NCBI RefSeq assembly: GCF_030014955.1
Contig: NZ_JAGRPV010000001.1
Coordinates: forward strand, 124,001 to 188,000
Reading direction: 5' to 3'
Length of the DNA: 64,000 nt
Origin: Cohnella hashimotonis
Lineage (GTDB): Bacteria; Bacillota; Bacilli; Paenibacillales; Paenibacillaceae
Both the position numbers and the translations under genes were made by a program. The first letter of the stretch is position 1, and every line of letters begins with the position of its first letter. The notes under the pieces were generated by a model. It searched no databases. It was not told the DNA's origin and was given only the letters and a program-made list of their open reading frames with translations. Positions 26,124 through 37,752 of this stretch are shown piece by piece.

Positions 26124-28679
26124 ATGGCGAACAAAAAACTTAGCAAATGGATGACCGGTGCGCTGACCGCGACGCTGGCCGCCGCGATCGCCGTTCCGTC
26201 CGTCAGCGCGAATGTCGCGCTTCCCGGCGCGAGATTCGCGCCGGTCCAGCTCCATGCCGCAGCGACCAAAAACGTCGCTTATTACAAAGCGGGCGACGCC
26301 TCCATCCCGGCAGATCTCGCATGGACGACCGCCACCGACATTCCGTTTCTGCCCGGCGCCGTGACCGGCGACGTCACCGCCGCGTTCAAGGACAAGAACA
26401 ACGTCTACTGGATCGGCACCAAGACCGGCTTGCAGCGCGTTGACTTCACGGAATCCGACGCGCGTGACATCGTTCAGTACTTCGCGGGTCCGCGTTATCT
26501 GTACGGCGGAGACGATAATGTGCTGGCGCTCGCCAACGACGACAACGGCGGCGTATGGGCCAAGACGGCAAGCGGCGTCACGCACATCACGATGCCCAAG
26601 ATGACGCTGCTCGAGCGGACATCCGTCTACGAGAAGCTTGTCAAGGCCGTCAACGATCGCCGCGGCATGGCTTCGGGCGCCTCGTTCACTTTCTCGGACG
26701 GCGCTAACACGAGCATCGATTATAACTCCGCAACCGGAACCTTCACGGGATCGCCTGCGACCAGCGATAATGACGGCTTGTGGACGACGATGTACGCGAT
26801 GGGCGAGATCTTCCGCTACCGTACGCTGAAGGACGAAGCAGGCTCGAGCCCGACGACGCAGCAGAAGGCGGATATCGCGGCCGCAAAAGCCGATGCGCTG
26901 CGCGCCTCCAAAGCGGTTCTGCTGCTGGACTACGTGTCCGGCCGCGGCAACGGTTTTCCCGCCCGTTCCTATATGCTAACCAGCGAAGGGCTTGCGCAGA
27001 CGACGGACGGCACCGACTATGGCTTCCAAAGCCAGAACGGCCTCTGGTTCCATACGATCGTCGGCGACAACGCCGTCAATCCGAACGCAATCATTCCGAG
27101 CATGCAGCAGGCCGGCAAGACGCCGATCGGTTACGGCCTCGTACGGGTCACCAAGGACGCCGAGAGCAAGAAGGGCGACACGCTGTTCCCTTCCGGCGGC
27201 TCGGACGTCATGAATTACAACGGCTTCGGTCTGAGCCAAGAGGCGATCGACGCGCTGAACGCAACCCGGCCTGCAGGGCAAAAGCTGGGTATCGATATCA
27301 AGACCTCTGTCGCACAGGGCGTTTATCAGGTGCTGCCTGTCATCACCGCCAAGACGAACAACGCGAACGCGGCGGAGGACAAAACGACGAACGCTTCGAA
27401 CAAGCCGCTGTTCCAGCTGACCGTGCCCGTTTACGAGAAGATTCCGAAGTTCTTCAACGATCTGTTCCCGGCCAGCGCCATCGGCAGCGACGGTTATATC
27501 GATCAGAATCAGATCGTCTACAAAGCCGATACTTCCTCGGATGAGGTCGACGGCCACTACGCGCTCTTTTTCACCGCTTATCAATATCTGGTCGACGATA
27601 CGTCCGATCCTGAACTGGCCGAGTTCAAGCGTCTGACCGCAGAGGCGACCGATCGCATGACGAATTTGATCCTGAAGGACGATCACTACTACATCGAGGA
27701 CGCGACGGGCAAGTCGACCCAATGGTCCAGATGGTTGTCTAAATACTTCAACGACAGCTTGTCCGTCATGGAAAAGCAGGCGCTTTGGACGCAGCACATC
27801 GGCGTGGACGAAAACGGCGACGACGCGCTGTCCTACGGTTACGAGGACGGTCCGCTCAACGCGCTTGAGATCATGTCCATGCTCAAGACGGCAATCACCG
27901 TGACCGCGGAGGCGTATCCGCAGGATCAGGCCAAGTTCAAGGCGGCCTACGATCTGGTGTACGACGGCGATTACAGCAAGGAAGAGCCGTTCGTCAACGG
28001 CAAGGGCTTCATCAACATGGCGCTGGACTATCAAGAGCGCAGACTCGTGCGTCAGGCGAACAACGCCTACAACATTAACGACAACAATCCTGTTACGTAT
28101 GAGAAACCCGGCTACACGGGCGACCGCGAAGACGATTCCAACATCAACGGAACGCTGCATGGCGATTGGACCCAGTACATCAACTATTCGGACGAGGAGC
28201 TTGGCTGGTTCCCGGTCTACGAATTGATTTTGCAGGAACAAGATCCGGTCCGCAAAGCGCAAATCGTCGCGGCTTACGACCAATGGTACGCGAACGAGAA
28301 ACGCGAGGAAAATCCGTTCTACACGTTCCTGTACCAAATGGCGCATCCGGAGGATACGAGCGTCGACCTCGCGTCGGCCGTCCGCTTCCTGTACCGCATG
28401 CCGCTGTACCGCATCGAGTTCGCCGCTCAATACGACCGTCAGGACGTCCTCTATATCGAGCCGGGCGATCGCGACAAGTACAAGCAAACGAACTACGCGC
28501 TTGCGCCGGACGAACGCAAGATCATCAAGAACAACAACAACCCGTTCGCCCAGCTCGACGCGGCTTATACCGTCAATCCGAATTACGATTACAACCACGG
28601 CAGCATGGACACGTCCGCGGTCTTCACCCTTCCTTACTGGATGGGCCGTTATTTCGGCATCATCAAGGAAGTGCAGTAA
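26124..28679 (+). CDS. large secreted protein of unknown function with propeller-like N terminus
   Basis: An 851-residue protein with a signal peptide (MTGALTATLAAAIAVPSVSA), starting 12 bases after the SLH gene. Early repeats (VYWIGTKTGLQRVDF, GGVWAKTASGVTHITM) resemble two-component-regulator propeller blades. The remaining 600 residues are mixed helical with many Trp, Tyr and acidic residues, which suggests an alpha/alpha-barrel enzyme acting on carbohydrate; that is inference, as I do not recognise the family. It lacks SLH modules and could be tethered through the preceding protein. Confidence 0.75.
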   Translation: MANKKLSKWMTGALTATLAAAIAVPSVSANVALPGARFAPVQLHAAATKNVAYYKAGDASIPADLAWTTATDIPFLPGAVTGDVTAAFKDKNNVYWIGTKTGLQRVDFTESDARDIVQYFAGPRYLYGGDDNVLALANDDNGGVWAKTASGVTHITMPKMTLLERTSVYEKLVKAVNDRRGMASGASFTFSDGANTSIDYNSATGTFTGSPATSDNDGLWTTMYAMGEIFRYRTLKDEAGSSPTTQQKADIAAAKADALRASKAVLLLDYVSGRGNGFPARSYMLTSEGLAQTTDGTDYGFQSQNGLWFHTIVGDNAVNPNAIIPSMQQAGKTPIGYGLVRVTKDAESKKGDTLFPSGGSDVMNYNGFGLSQEAIDALNATRPAGQKLGIDIKTSVAQGVYQVLPVITAKTNNANAAEDKTTNASNKPLFQLTVPVYEKIPKFFNDLFPASAIGSDGYIDQNQIVYKADTSSDEVDGHYALFFTAYQYLVDDTSDPELAEFKRLTAEATDRMTNLILKDDHYYIEDATGKSTQWSRWLSKYFNDSLSVMEKQALWTQHIGVDENGDDALSYGYEDGPLNALEIMSMLKTAITVTAEAYPQDQAKFKAAYDLVYDGDYSKEEPFVNGKGFINMALDYQERRLVRQANNAYNINDNNPVTYEKPGYTGDREDDSNINGTLHGDWTQYINYSDEELGWFPVYELILQEQDPVRKAQIVAAYDQWYANEKREENPFYTFLYQMAHPEDTSVDLASAVRFLYRMPLYRIEFAAQYDRQDVLYIEPGDRDKYKQTNYALAPDERKIIKNNNNPFAQLDAAYTVNPNYDYNHGSMDTSAVFTLPYWMGRYFGIIKEVQ

Positions 28680-28707
28680 ACCGTTCGGTTACGCCAAAGC
28701 TTGATTT

Positions 28708-28763
28708 AAAAAGAGCTGTCCCGCAAGTCATGAAAATGACTGTGGGGCGGCTCTTTTTCTTTT
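28708..28763 (+). terminator. terminator of the SLH operon
   Basis: AAAGAGC pairs with GCTCTTT across a longer interrupted stem (GTCCCGCA / TGTGGGGC, AGTCAT / ATGACT) and is followed by TTTTTCTTTT. Confidence 0.85.
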
Positions 28764-28878
28764 GACGGCCATCGACTTGTTCAACTGCGCTGCGGAGCGC
28801 ATCATGTGCGTATCATGCGTATGAGGAAAATGCTAATTACTATAGTCTCGCGGATCTGCCAGCGGCGGGCGTGCAGGT

Positions 28879-28963
28879 GTGGTGGTGGTGGTGGTGGTGG
28901 TGGTGGTGGTGGTGGTGGTGGTGGTGGTGGTGGTGGTGGTGGTGGTGGTGGTGGTGGTGGTGG
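28879..28963. repeat. GGT trinucleotide microsatellite, about 28 units
   Basis: 85 bp of uninterrupted GGT. On the plus strand the G pairs could fold into G-quadruplex-like structures. Open frames through it are low-complexity artefacts. Confidence 0.95.
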
Positions 28964-28973
28964 GAACCGAGGT

Positions 28974-29238
28974 GAAGAAGTTCTGTCTAGAGCTACATCG
29001 CCGGATCGCGGCACCAATAGAAGCGAAGAAGTTCTATCTAGAGCTACATCGTCGGATCGCGGCACCAACAGAAGCGAAGAAGTTCTATCTAGAGCTACAT
29101 CGTCGGATCGCGGCACCAACAGAAGCGAAGAAGTTCTATCTAGAGCTGCATCGCCGGATCGCGGCACCAATAGAAGCGAAGAAGTTCTATCTAGAGCTAC
29201 ATCGCCGGACCGCTGCACCAATGGAGGCGAAGAAGTTC
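28974..29238. repeat. second 51-bp tandem repeat array, five copies plus part
   Basis: Units start at 28974, 29025, 29076, 29127 and 29178 with a partial unit at 29229. Each begins GAAGAAGTTCTATCTAGAGC. Two plus frames are open across the array (17-residue repeats), but no start with a ribosome binding site is seen. The length is the same as the unit of the array at 17.1 kb, though the sequences do not align well. Confidence 0.9.
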
Positions 29239-29344
29239 CCCATACCGCCCCGACGAGACGGAATAAATTTTTTGGGTTACTTCCGCTTGACGTTTGAACG
29301 GGCAATCGATGATATACTGGAGTCCATTAAAGGGAGGTCTCCAT

Positions 29345-29701
29345 ATGTTGGGTCAAATTTTTACGGGCTTGGTCGCCTTGGAGCATGTGTACATTCTGAT
29401 CCTCGAAATGTTTCTCTGGACGACGCCGCGGGCGATGAAGTCGTTCGGCACGACGCCCGAAACGGCGGCGGCCACCAAATCGCTGGCCGCCAATCAGGGG
29501 CTGTATAACGGATTTTTGGCGGCCGGCCTGTGCTGGGGACTGCTGCATCCAAGCGCGCAGATCGGTCAGCAGATCGAAGTGTTTTTTCTGGCGTGCGTGT
29601 TGATCGCGGCCCTCTTCGGTGGCTTCACGGCGAAGCGGTCGATCCTGCTGGTGCAGGGACTTCCGGCCTTGATCGCGTTGGCGCTGGTGTTGTGGGCGTA
29701 G
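29345..29701 (+). CDS. DUF1304 family small membrane protein
   Basis: A 118-residue protein with four predicted helices. The family features are visible: QIFTGLVALEHVYILILEMF at the start, NQGLYNGFLAAGL in the middle. ATG 29345 follows GGGAGG. Function is unknown for the family. Confidence 0.85.
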   Translation: MLGQIFTGLVALEHVYILILEMFLWTTPRAMKSFGTTPETAAATKSLAANQGLYNGFLAAGLCWGLLHPSAQIGQQIEVFFLACVLIAALFGGFTAKRSILLVQGLPALIALALVLWA

Positions 29702-29744
29702 CGTCAAAAAAAGACGGCGAACCGCGAAGAGACAGCGAACCGCG

Positions 29745-30476
29745 TCATTCGTAGACGCGATGCCAGACGCCGGCGAACTCGGGCACGATCGGCGAGCCGC
29801 TAGCCGCGACCTTGTCCCCCGTCTCCTCGCCGAAGAAGAAGCGCGCAAGGCGCTCGGCCTCGGCGGCATCCGCGAACGTATAGTCGAACGGGAAGCATTC
29901 ATGCGCGAACCCGTGGACGCGCTCGAGTGAATCGTAATAGTTGAGCAAAAAAACGGGCGGGTTCGGCGTTGCGAAGCCGGTGCCCATCGTTTCGAAGATG
30001 ACGACGGTACCGCCTGGCCGCAGCACGCGGCGAATCTCGTCCAGGATGGCGGCGAGCGCAGAGCCGTCCGGGTCCGTGTCCGAGGCGGCCGAATAGGCGA
30101 TGCTCCAGCCCGAGACGACGAGGTCGGCGCTGGCGTCCCCGGCGGGGATGCGCAAGTGCGTGCCGACGGCCGTGCGCCAGTTGTCCGCACCGGATGCCGT
30201 CAGCCTGGACGCCGCCACCTCGAGCATGGCGGACGACAGATCGACCGCCAGCACGCTGCGGGCCATGGCGGCGAGCGGCAACGTCAGCCGGCCGCTGCCT
30301 GCGCCGAGGTCGACGACGTCGAGTCCGGCCAGCGGCCGAATCGCGTTGATACGCGAGCCGAGCAAAGGCTGAGCGGCGATCAGCCGGTCGTACTGCTCCG
30401 CCTGGCTGCGGTAGATCTCGTCGTGGTTCGGCTCGGACGAGGGCGGGGGAGAAGACGAAGATGAATACGAAGTCAT
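29745..30476 (-). CDS. class I SAM-dependent methyltransferase
   Basis: A 243-residue protein. The ATG at 30476 (minus strand) is chosen because GGAGG lies 9 bases before it; upstream extension is Pro/Arg-rich shadow. After a Ser/Pro-rich N terminus, motif I (VVDLGAGSGRLTLPLA) and motif II (VLAVDLSSAML) are clear, and a bacteriochlorophyll-like EVLRPGG motif (RRVLRPGGTVVIFET) follows. The substrate is unknown. It faces away from PEP carboxylase. Confidence 0.85.
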   Translation of the reverse strand: MTSYSSSSSPPPSSEPNHDEIYRSQAEQYDRLIAAQPLLGSRINAIRPLAGLDVVDLGAGSGRLTLPLAAMARSVLAVDLSSAMLEVAASRLTASGADNWRTAVGTHLRIPAGDASADLVVSGWSIAYSAASDTDPDGSALAAILDEIRRVLRPGGTVVIFETMGTGFATPNPPVFLLNYYDSLERVHGFAHECFPFDYTFADAAEAERLARFFFGEETGDKVAASGSPIVPEFAGVWHRVYE

Positions 30477-30786
30477 GGCGCTAACCTCCAGGCATACATA
30501 ATAGGTATATATTACACGCCATGGCATCCTTCTGGATAGAGGCGGCGGAGGTGCCGGAAGTCGCCGCGAGGCCAGTTTGCTTTCCGCGGTCGCGTGATGC
30601 AAGGATCCGCATCCGGCGGGGATTCTTTTATGCGCAGAGCGGTCTCGCGGCACGATTCTCGGCTAACCCGATGCGGGTATATTATTTTTGAGGCTCAGAG
30701 CCGAGGGGCAGATTTTATAGATCATTTGTAGTATGATGTTTAGAAGATTGTTTAGCGTCGAAAGTCATGATTTTGAGGTGAATGGG

Positions 30787-33579
<2,793 letters not shown>

Positions 33580-33596
33580 TCGGCGGCTATATATAG

Positions 33597-33631
33597 AAGC
33601 GGGCCCGGGCGCATGCCCGGGTTCTTTTTTT
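33597..33631 (+). terminator. terminator of ppc
   Basis: CCCGGGC GCAT GCCCGGG stem with TTCTTTTTTT. Confidence 0.9.
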
Positions 33632-33926
33632 GACGAATCAATTCAGAAAGTTCGCCATCGGCTCGGATTTGTTCGCCTGTACGTCGCACGACAGAAAACG
33701 GCGTACAATTGCATTTCACGCCATCCGGACACATTCAAAAAGTCCCGTCTCCAAACGCGCGTCTTGATTTTTTGATACAGGTGCATTACCATTTTCTTGA
33801 TCGCATCATGCGAAGGGTCTTCCCGACCCGGCCGGGCCTTGGCGTCCTGCTTGTCGGCATTCCGATGCCGGGCGGACGAGACGGGCCGAGCGCCGGGCGA
33901 CCGGCGAAGAAGGTGAGGTTAACACG

Positions 33927-34493
33927 TTGAAGCCAATAGAGACGCGACTTGCGAAGCTGGCCCGCAAGGGGGATCAGCGCGCGTTCGCGGAGATCGTGGA
34001 TTTATACAAGGACAAGCTGTACCATCTGGCTTACCGGATGATGAACAACCGGCAGGAGGCGGAGGACGTCGTTCAGGAGTGTTTCCTGCGCGTATACCGC
34101 AACCTGGACCGGTACGACGAGAACCAGAAGTTCTCGACCTGGATCTACCGGATCGCGACCAATCTGTGCATCGACCGCTTGCGCAAGCGCCGTCCGATCT
34201 ATTCGCTGGACGCCGAGTCGTCGGAGCACGAGGGGCTCGACGGATACGCGATGCTGCCGAGCGACGACCGGACGCCCGAGAGCGAGCTGATTCTGTCGGA
34301 GACGCAGCGCATTATTCGGGATGCGATCGACACGCTGCCGGTGAAGTACAAGTCGGTGATGGTGCTGCGCTACCTGCAGGACATGTCGCTCCAGGAGATC
34401 TCCGACGTGCTGGACATGCCGGTGACGACCATCAAGACGCGCGTCCACCGGGGGCGCGAATTCCTGCGCAAGAAGCTGGAGCACAAGCTTTAG
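33927..34493 (+). CDS. sigW: ECF sigma factor SigW
   Basis: A 188-residue ECF sigma factor with region 2 (AFAEIVDLYKDKLYHLAYRM, RKFSTWIYRIATN-like core here KFSTWIYRIATNLCIDRLRK) and region 4 (SLQEISDVLDMPVTTIKTRV). The start is TTG 33927 with AGGTGAGG 8 bases before. The closest known relative by motif and context is Bacillus SigW, which controls resistance to membrane-active agents; rsiW, cdaA, cdaR, glmM and glmS follow in the same order as in Bacillus. Confidence 0.93.
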   Translation: MKPIETRLAKLARKGDQRAFAEIVDLYKDKLYHLAYRMMNNRQEAEDVVQECFLRVYRNLDRYDENQKFSTWIYRIATNLCIDRLRKRRPIYSLDAESSEHEGLDGYAMLPSDDRTPESELILSETQRIIRDAIDTLPVKYKSVMVLRYLQDMSLQEISDVLDMPVTTIKTRVHRGREFLRKKLEHKL

Positions 34494-34519
34494 GGAATCG
34501 CCCATTTTTCCGCCAAAGA

Positions 34520-34546
34520 TGAAACCGCCCCGAGACGGGGAACGTA
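34520..34546 (+). promoter_or_regulatory. SigW-type autoregulatory promoter between sigW and rsiW
   Basis: TGAAAC, a 17-base spacer and CGTA match the SigW consensus (TGAAAC-N16/17-CGTA). The spacer contains a palindrome CCCCG AGA CGGGG. Expected start near 34555, just before the rsiW ribosome binding site. Confidence 0.65.
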
Positions 34547-34607
34547 CAGTATAGAAGCATTCGCAAAGGAGGCTTTATGTTCTCCTGTGCAGAAAGGGAT
34601 GGCTATC

Positions 34608-35216
34608 ATGAAGTGCAACGATGCCGTGAAGCGGATGCACGAGTATCTCGACGGGGATCTGTCCCGCGAGGAGTCCGTGCTGCTGCAGCAACATCTTCGC
34701 GAATGTCCGGCCTGCGAGGCGCGCTACGGGGCGCTGGAGCGTACGGAAGCTTTGATATATGCCCAGCCTGTCCCGGCTGCGCCGTCCCATTTGTCCGACG
34801 CCATCATGAGCGCGCTGCCCAAGAAGCGGAGTCCGAAGGTATGGACCTCGTGGGTGCAGCGTCATCCGGCGGCTTCGGCGGCGGCGATCTTCCTGGTCGT
34901 CATGCTGTCCAGCTTCGTCGCGATGTGGAATCAGGACGATCAGCTCAGCCTGAGCGGAGACCTGTCGCACGTCGTGATCGAGGGCAACAAGGTCATCGTG
35001 CCTGCCGGCCAGAAGGTCGAAGGCAATCTGACGATCAAGAACGGCGAGGCCGAGGTACTCGGCGAAGTCGAGGGCAACCTGACCGTCATCGACGGCAATG
35101 TTACGCTCGCATCTACCGCGCACATCGCGGGCAAGGTGAAGACCGTGGACAGGGCGCTCGACTGGGCATGGTACAAGGTGACGACCTGGTTCGACACGGT
35201 GGCCTACGGGACATGA
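34608..35216 (+). CDS. rsiW: anti-sigma factor RsiW
   Basis: A 202-residue single-pass membrane protein. The zinc-binding anti-sigma motif HLRECPACE (HxxxCxxC) is near residue 35, a membrane helix (AAIFLVVMLSSFVAM) is near 90-110, and the outside part has the repeated beta strands VIVPAGQKVEGNLTI / EVEGNLTVIDGNVTL seen in Bacillus RsiW. It holds SigW inactive until cut by site-1 and site-2 proteases. ATG 34608 is preferred (GAAAGGG 9 bases before). A stronger site AAAGGAGG at 34565 faces an ATG at 34577 in another frame. Confidence 0.9.
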   Translation: MKCNDAVKRMHEYLDGDLSREESVLLQQHLRECPACEARYGALERTEALIYAQPVPAAPSHLSDAIMSALPKKRSPKVWTSWVQRHPAASAAAIFLVVMLSSFVAMWNQDDQLSLSGDLSHVVIEGNKVIVPAGQKVEGNLTIKNGEAEVLGEVEGNLTVIDGNVTLASTAHIAGKVKTVDRALDWAWYKVTTWFDTVAYGT

Positions 35217-35398
35217 CGGCCGCCGTCCGGCGGCCTTGGCAGGCGGCCTCCCTGGACATCGGGGAGGTTTTTTTGTATTCTAAACAGGATCTGAACAGGA
35301 TTTAGAAGTACGTTTATAGAAAACAATATATACATATCCTAAGCGCAATCTGACAAGATTCGGGAAACCCGATCGAGACGCCAGACGGGGGGTGCGTC

Positions 35399-36244
35399 TT
35401 GGATTATTTCGAGAACTTAACGGTGTGGGGCGCCGTCAAGGACGCCGCCGACATCCTCATCGTCAGCTATCTTATATACCGCATGATCCTGCTGGTGCGC
35501 GGCACGAAGGCCGTCCAGCTTCTTAAAGGCATCCTGCTGCTCGTGCTCACCTGGGCGCTCAGCACGTGGCTTAACCTGTATACGCTCAAATGGGTGATGA
35601 ACCAGCTGTTCCCGTTCGGGATTATGACGATTTTGATCATTTTCCAGCCGGAGCTTCGCAGAGCGCTGGAGCAGCTCGGACGCGGCACGCTCTTCAGCCG
35701 TTCCTCCCTGGAGGAGCACGACATCAGCCATCCGATCAACGAGGTCATTAAGGCCGTTCAATACCTCGCGAGGCGCAAGATCGGCGCGCTGATCGTTTTC
35801 GAGCGGCGCACCGGCCTTGGCGACTATATCGAGACCGGCATCAAGATGGAGTCCGCGATCAGCTCGGAGCTGCTCATCAACATTTTTATCCCGAATACGC
35901 CGCTGCACGACGGCGCCGTCATCGTGAGCGGCGGAGAGATCATGGCCGCGGGCTGTTATTTGCCGCTGTCCGAGAATCCGTTCATCTCCAAGGAACTCGG
36001 CACCCGGCATCGCGCCGCGATCGGCATCAGCGAGGTATGCGACGCGATCTCGGTCGTCGTCTCCGAGGAGACGGGGCATGTGTCGCTTGCGCTGAACGGG
36101 CAGATCGTGCGGGACATCAAGGAGGAGTCGCTGATCTCCAAGCTGTTCGACGAGCTCCGTCAGACGAGCGCGAAGAAGACGCGCCGGAGCTGGAATATTC
36201 CTTGGAAGTTCTGGCAGCGGAAAGGCGGTGACGGCCGTGGATAA
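35399..36244 (+). CDS. cdaA: diadenylate cyclase CdaA
   Basis: A 281-residue membrane enzyme making c-di-AMP. Three N-terminal helices (about 12-85) precede the DAC domain with the DGA motif (LHDGAVIV) and the RHR motif (TRHRAAIG). TTG start after a G-rich site. It overlaps cdaR, which encodes its regulator; the link to glmM is functional as well, since GlmM inhibits CdaA in Bacillus. Confidence 0.95.
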   Translation: MDYFENLTVWGAVKDAADILIVSYLIYRMILLVRGTKAVQLLKGILLLVLTWALSTWLNLYTLKWVMNQLFPFGIMTILIIFQPELRRALEQLGRGTLFSRSSLEEHDISHPINEVIKAVQYLARRKIGALIVFERRTGLGDYIETGIKMESAISSELLINIFIPNTPLHDGAVIVSGGEIMAAGCYLPLSENPFISKELGTRHRAAIGISEVCDAISVVVSEETGHVSLALNGQIVRDIKEESLISKLFDELRQTSAKKTRRSWNIPWKFWQRKGGDGRG

Positions 36245-37694
36245 ATGGCTCAGCCATCCGAACGCCGTACGGCTCATCTCGCTGGCTCTCGGCATCCTGC
36301 TGTGGGCCGTCGTCCACTTCAATCCCGATTCGACGCCGAACAACGTCGCTTCGCTCATCGAGACGCGCACGTTCACAGACGTGAAGGTGCAGGTGCGCGG
36401 GCTGGACGACCAGAGCTATGTGCTCAAGAGCATGGACCCGGCCAAGGTCAAGCTGATCGTCCGCGGGACACCGAGCGACCTGCTTGCCGCGCGTGCCGAC
36501 GGCGGTTATATCGTGGAGGCCGATTTAAGCACAGTCAAGGCGGGTACGCATACGATAACGCTAAGAACGGATCTGCCCAGAAGCATCCAGACGATCCAGG
36601 TCGAGCCTTCGACCGTGACGGTCGTACTGGAGGAGCTGCAGACCAAGGAATTCGAAGTGCAAGTCACGACGACGGGGACGCCCAAGGAAGGCTACAAGGC
36701 CGGCGCGCCGGTTCTTCGTCCGACCAACCGGGCGCACGTGACGCTGCCGGCGAGCGAGATGGACCGCGTCGACCATGTCGGCGGCTCGATCTCCATCGAC
36801 GGCGCGGACAAGACGCTCAAGGACAAGAGCGTCAAGCTTGTCGCCTACGACGGCTCGGGACAGGAGATCCCGGGGGCGGAGGTCGATCCGGCCGTGCTCG
36901 AGGTCGAGGTGCCGATCACCAATCCGTTCAAGCAAGTGCCGATTCAGCTCAAGCTGATCGGCCAGCTGCCGGCCGGGCTCAGCGTCGCAAATCTCACGCC
37001 TAGCGCGGAGCAGGCGACGATCTACGGACCGCAGACGGAGCTGGACAAGATCGACTTTATCGAAGCCGATCTGAATCTGTCCGAGGTCACCAAGTCGGGC
37101 AAAATGGATATCGCGCTGAGCAAGCCCGATGCCGTAACGGAAGTGTCGCCGGCGGCGATCACCGTCGACGTTCAGGTCGTGCTCACGCAGACGCGGACGA
37201 TTCAAGGCTTGCCGATCACGGTCAAGGGGCTGGGCAACGGCCTCAAGATGCAGATCACCAATCCGGCGGGCGGACAGGCGGATATTACGTTCAAGGGCGC
37301 GCCGGCCGTGCTCGACAAGCTGCAGCCGGGCGATGTGAGCGTCGAGGCCGACCTGAGCGGTCGAGGTCCGGGTACCTATACGATTCCGCTGAACGTGAAT
37401 TCGCCGCGATTCGTCGACCAGAGCGGCGGCAATACGTCGATCGAGGTCGAGATCACGAATGTGGCCACCGAGCCGACGCCTACGCCGGGCTTGCCGAAGA
37501 CGGACGAACCCGCTTCCGGCAGCGGCATCGAGCCGGATGGCAGCGAACCCTCCGGTACGGAGGCGGAAGGAACTGGCGGAACGGGCGGAAGCGCCGGCGG
37601 ATCGCCGACGCCAAGCCCGACGATGGCGCCGACACCGACACCGACGTCGACATCGACGCCATCGTCATTGCCGACATCGTCGGATGGCGCTTAG
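36237..37694 (+). CDS. cdaR: CdaA regulator CdaR (YbbR-domain protein)
   Basis: A 485-residue protein with one N-terminal membrane helix and four extracellular YbbR repeats (for example IVRGTPSDLLAA, IVEADLSTVKAGTHTI, IEADLNLSEVTKSG, VEADLSGRGPGTYTI). The GTG at 36237 (start MDKWL) is preferred since Bacillus CdaR also begins MDK; a GTG at 36228 is possible. The last 70 residues are a Thr/Pro/Ser/Gly-rich tail. Confidence 0.92.
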   Translation: MDKWLSHPNAVRLISLALGILLWAVVHFNPDSTPNNVASLIETRTFTDVKVQVRGLDDQSYVLKSMDPAKVKLIVRGTPSDLLAARADGGYIVEADLSTVKAGTHTITLRTDLPRSIQTIQVEPSTVTVVLEELQTKEFEVQVTTTGTPKEGYKAGAPVLRPTNRAHVTLPASEMDRVDHVGGSISIDGADKTLKDKSVKLVAYDGSGQEIPGAEVDPAVLEVEVPITNPFKQVPIQLKLIGQLPAGLSVANLTPSAEQATIYGPQTELDKIDFIEADLNLSEVTKSGKMDIALSKPDAVTEVSPAAITVDVQVVLTQTRTIQGLPITVKGLGNGLKMQITNPAGGQADITFKGAPAVLDKLQPGDVSVEADLSGRGPGTYTIPLNVNSPRFVDQSGGNTSIEVEITNVATEPTPTPGLPKTDEPASGSGIEPDGSEPSGTEAEGTGGTGGSAGGSPTPSPTMAPTPTPTSTSTPSSLPTSSDGA

Positions 37695-37752
37695 TCGTCA
37701 TAGTTTGATCGCATGGGGAGTATGAATTGGGGACGAAGGGGTCAAGTGAAGC

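Noticed and set aside
28802..29508. ORFs through the GGT run and second 51-bp array (poly-Gly, poly-Val, poly-Pro)
   Set aside because: Low-complexity frames in both directions with no initiation signal.
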